Positions 4,918-6,531 of a stretch of 6,531 bases of DNA are shown here, piece by piece. The stretch comes from Pseudomonadota bacterium (GTDB taxonomy: Bacteria > Pseudomonadota > Gammaproteobacteria > Burkholderiales > Burkholderiaceae_C), in contig JAEZEB010000163.1 of NCBI GenBank assembly GCA_023438115.1, forward strand, positions 1 through 6,531, given 5' to 3'. Both the position numbers and the translations under genes were made by a program. Position 1 is the first letter of the stretch. Every line of letters starts with the position of its first letter. The notes beneath the pieces were generated by a model. It saw only the letters and a program-made list of their open reading frames with translations, ran no database searches and was not told the DNA's origin.

Positions 4918-4923
4918 ATGGTA
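4918..4923 (-). promoter_or_regulatory. Possible -10 box of the AbiTii gene
   Basis: TACCAT on the minus strand lies 9 nt before ATG 4908, with no Shine-Dalgarno between them. It would give a leaderless or nearly leaderless mRNA. No clear -35 box is visible, so this is tentative. Confidence 0.28.
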
Positions 4924-5003
4924 GCGCCCGTGTCCGGGCGTGGACGCGTCGCCCGTAGGTCGGCGGTGAGCGCGAAGCCGAACCCCGACGCCTCGCGCAA
5001 CGC

Positions 5004-5028
5004 AAAAGGCCCGCGTCGCCGCGGGCCT
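5004..5028 (-). terminator. Intrinsic terminator of nirK
   Basis: On the minus strand AGGCCCGC (5028-5021) and GCGGGCCT (5014-5007) form a perfect 8-bp stem with a 6-nt loop, followed at once by a T-run (complement of AAAA 5004-5007, whose last base joins the stem). It starts 21 nt after the nirK stop codon. The strong GC stem plus T-run on this strand is the standard Rho-independent layout. Confidence 0.85.
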
Positions 5029-5049
5029 CCCCAACTCATGCCTTGCCGA

Positions 5050-6528
5050 TCAATGGGCCATGTCACCATGCGCGGCCGGATGCGACGCCTTGTACACCGA
5101 ACCGTCCGCCTTGCCCTTGACTTCGAGCATGCCGGCCAGGCCCTTGCCGGCGCGCGACAGCGCATGGTCCACCAGCACGTAGTTGCCGGGGTAGTCCAGC
5201 TTGAAGTCCACGATGGTCGCGCCGCCGGCGGGCACCAGCGTCGTCTGCACGTTGTCCTTCACGGTGTTGGTCGATCCTTCGCTGTACACCTTGTCGAAGA
5301 TCTCGCCGATCACGTGGAAGGACGACACCTTGTTGGGGCCGCCCACGCCGAAGTAGATGCGCACCGTCTCGCCCACGTTGGCCACCATCTTGTGCTCCTT
5401 GCCCAGCGCGCCCACCGAACCGTTGAAGGTGTAGTAGGTCGGCAGCTCGTCGCCCGCCTTGTCGTGGCTGTATTCGTGGTGGCCCTTGGTGCCGAACTTG
5501 TGGTTCGTGTACAGGTCGCCCTGCATCACGTAGAACTCCTTGTCCACCTTGGGCAGGCCCGCCTTGGGCTCCACCAGGATCAGGCCGTACATGCCGGCGG
5601 AGATGTGGTGGGCCACCGACGGCGTGGCGCAGTGGTACACGTACAGGCCCGGGTTCAGCGCCTTGAAGGTGATGGTCTTGGTCTCGCCGGGGGCCACTTG
5701 CGTGTCGGCGCCGCCGCCCGCGCCGCCGGTGACGGCGTGCAGGTCGATGGAGTGCACCGCCTTGCTGTTCCTGTTGTTGGTCAGCGCCAGTTCGACCGTG
5801 TCGCCTTCCTTCACCCGCAGCATCGGGCCGGGCACCTTCTTGGCGAAGGTCCAGTAGGTGAAGGTGGTGCCGTCGTCCAGGCGGCCGTCCAGCTCCACGG
5901 TCTCGATGGCGTACTTCACCAGCTGGGGCGCGCGGGCACCGAGCGGGGCCGGCACGGCGTTGGGATCCTGCGCGATGCTCACCGCGTTGGCGGAAGCCGG
6001 GGCGATCGCGCCGGCGACTGGGGACGCGCCGAGCACGGTGGTGGCCGGGGCCGCAGGCGCCTTGGCCGAAGCATCGGCCGGGCCGGTCACCTCGATCAGG
6101 CCTTCCATGCCGATCTGGCGGTGGCCCGGCACGGAGCAGTAGTAGGTGAAGCTGCCCGACTGCGTGAGCTTGAACACCACCTTGGTGGGCGCGCTCTTGC
6201 CGTCGAACATGGCGGACCTGACCTTCAGCTCGTCGACCACGATGTCGTGCTGCGCGCCTTCGCCGCTGCTGATGGTGATCTCCACGGTGTCGCCGACCTT
6301 GCCCTTGATGGTGGGGTTGACCGTGCCCTTGGCGTCCAGGTAGACCATCTTGCCGCCGGCCATGCCGGTCTTGAGCACGATCTTGTGGACGACGCCCTGC
6401 GTGGCCGCGGCGGCGGGCTTGTTCGCGGCGATCTTGCCGACGGCGGTGGCGCCGACGGAGCCGATCAGCGGCGCCGACACGAACAGCACGGCGACCGCGA
6501 ACGGGATGGGAGCGAACAGACGGGACAT
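5050..6528 (-). CDS. nirK: Copper nitrite reductase with N-terminal cupredoxin domain
   Basis: Periplasmic enzyme reducing nitrite to nitric oxide, the defining denitrification step. At 492 residues it is longer than the usual 340-380 because an extra cupredoxin domain (about 45-147) precedes the core, with type 1 copper ligands His94, Cys131, His136, Met141. An Ala/Pro-rich linker (about 150-200) follows. The core has type 1 ligands His259, Cys300, His308, Met313, type 2 ligands His264, His299, His455, and catalytic Asp262 and His405, so all expected residues are present. The short Cys-to-His loop (CATPSVAHH) and segments such as GLILVEPKAGLPKVDKEFYV and SSFHVIGEIFDKVY match the class II group typified by Neisseria AniA. 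Hydrophobic residues 6-25 suggest a signal peptide, though with only one early Arg. ATG 6528 is 3 bp from the window edge, so its Shine-Dalgarno and any upstream start are unseen. Histidine-rich stretches occur near 349-356 and at the C-terminus. Confidence 0.93.
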   Translation of the reverse strand: MSRLFAPIPFAVAVLFVSAPLIGSVGATAVGKIAANKPAAAATQGVVHKIVLKTGMAGGKMVYLDAKGTVNPTIKGKVGDTVEITISSGEGAQHDIVVDELKVRSAMFDGKSAPTKVVFKLTQSGSFTYYCSVPGHRQIGMEGLIEVTGPADASAKAPAAPATTVLGASPVAGAIAPASANAVSIAQDPNAVPAPLGARAPQLVKYAIETVELDGRLDDGTTFTYWTFAKKVPGPMLRVKEGDTVELALTNNRNSKAVHSIDLHAVTGGAGGGADTQVAPGETKTITFKALNPGLYVYHCATPSVAHHISAGMYGLILVEPKAGLPKVDKEFYVMQGDLYTNHKFGTKGHHEYSHDKAGDELPTYYTFNGSVGALGKEHKMVANVGETVRIYFGVGGPNKVSSFHVIGEIFDKVYSEGSTNTVKDNVQTTLVPAGGATIVDFKLDYPGNYVLVDHALSRAGKGLAGMLEVKGKADGSVYKASHPAAHGDMAH

Positions 6529-6531
6529 GGA

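Noticed and set aside
3693..5165. Long minus-strand open frame (about 490 codons) ending in the HTH protein
   Set aside because: Only the last 93 codons look real; the remainder is out of frame with AbiTii and antisense to the pump.
5540..6343. Plus-strand open frames opposite nirK
   Set aside because: No recognisable protein features; nirK on the other strand has every copper ligand intact.

Overview
The window is very GC-rich, with coding regions showing the strong third-position G/C bias of a high-GC proteobacterium. Gene content (class II copper nitrite reductase with an extra cupredoxin domain, UspA-type protein, EmrE-type pump, ChrR-type anti-sigma factor) suggests a betaproteobacterium of the order Burkholderiales, possibly Comamonadaceae. 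That placement is inference from composition and protein style, not a search. The whole window is tightly packed: nine complete or nearly complete genes, no gap over about 150 bp, and no RNA genes, mobile elements or CRISPR arrays seen.

Layout, left to right. (1) Plus strand, 1-1166: the probable tail of an upstream gene, a two-domain universal-stress-like protein (82-1005), and a 54-residue two-helix membrane protein (1002-1166) overlapping it by GTGA. (2) Plus strand, 1211-1921: a GAF-domain protein with its own promoter-like box and no Shine-Dalgarno. (3) Minus strand, 3974 down to 1929: a small helix-turn-helix protein, an ECF sigma factor, its zinc-finger/cupin (ChrR-type) anti-sigma factor joined by an ATGA overlap, and a VOC/glyoxalase-fold protein behind a 52-bp gap that contains a perfect 9-bp inverted repeat. 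(4) Plus strand, 4107-4442: an EmrE-like small multidrug resistance pump, divergent from the HTH gene. (5) Minus strand, 4908 down to 4411: a stand-alone AbiTii-domain protein whose 3' end overlaps the pump gene by 32 bp. (6) Minus strand, 6528 down to 5050: nirK, encoding a nitrite reductase with an N-terminal cupredoxin fusion, followed by a clear intrinsic terminator.

How the parts may work together: the sigma/anti-sigma/VOC set looks like a stress-response operon in which the anti-sigma holds the sigma factor until a signal releases it; singlet oxygen or peroxide is the known signal for the best-studied ChrR, but it is not shown here. NirK makes nitric oxide in the periplasm. The AbiTii gene lies behind the nirK terminator and appears to be a separate unit. 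The most interesting items for follow-up are the stand-alone AbiTii protein, the unannotated 54-residue membrane protein coupled to the Usp gene, the inverted repeat covering the VOC ribosome-binding region, the altered fourth cupin metal ligand in the anti-sigma factor, and a recurring leaderless-type start arrangement (TANNNT-like hexamer, 7 nt, start codon).
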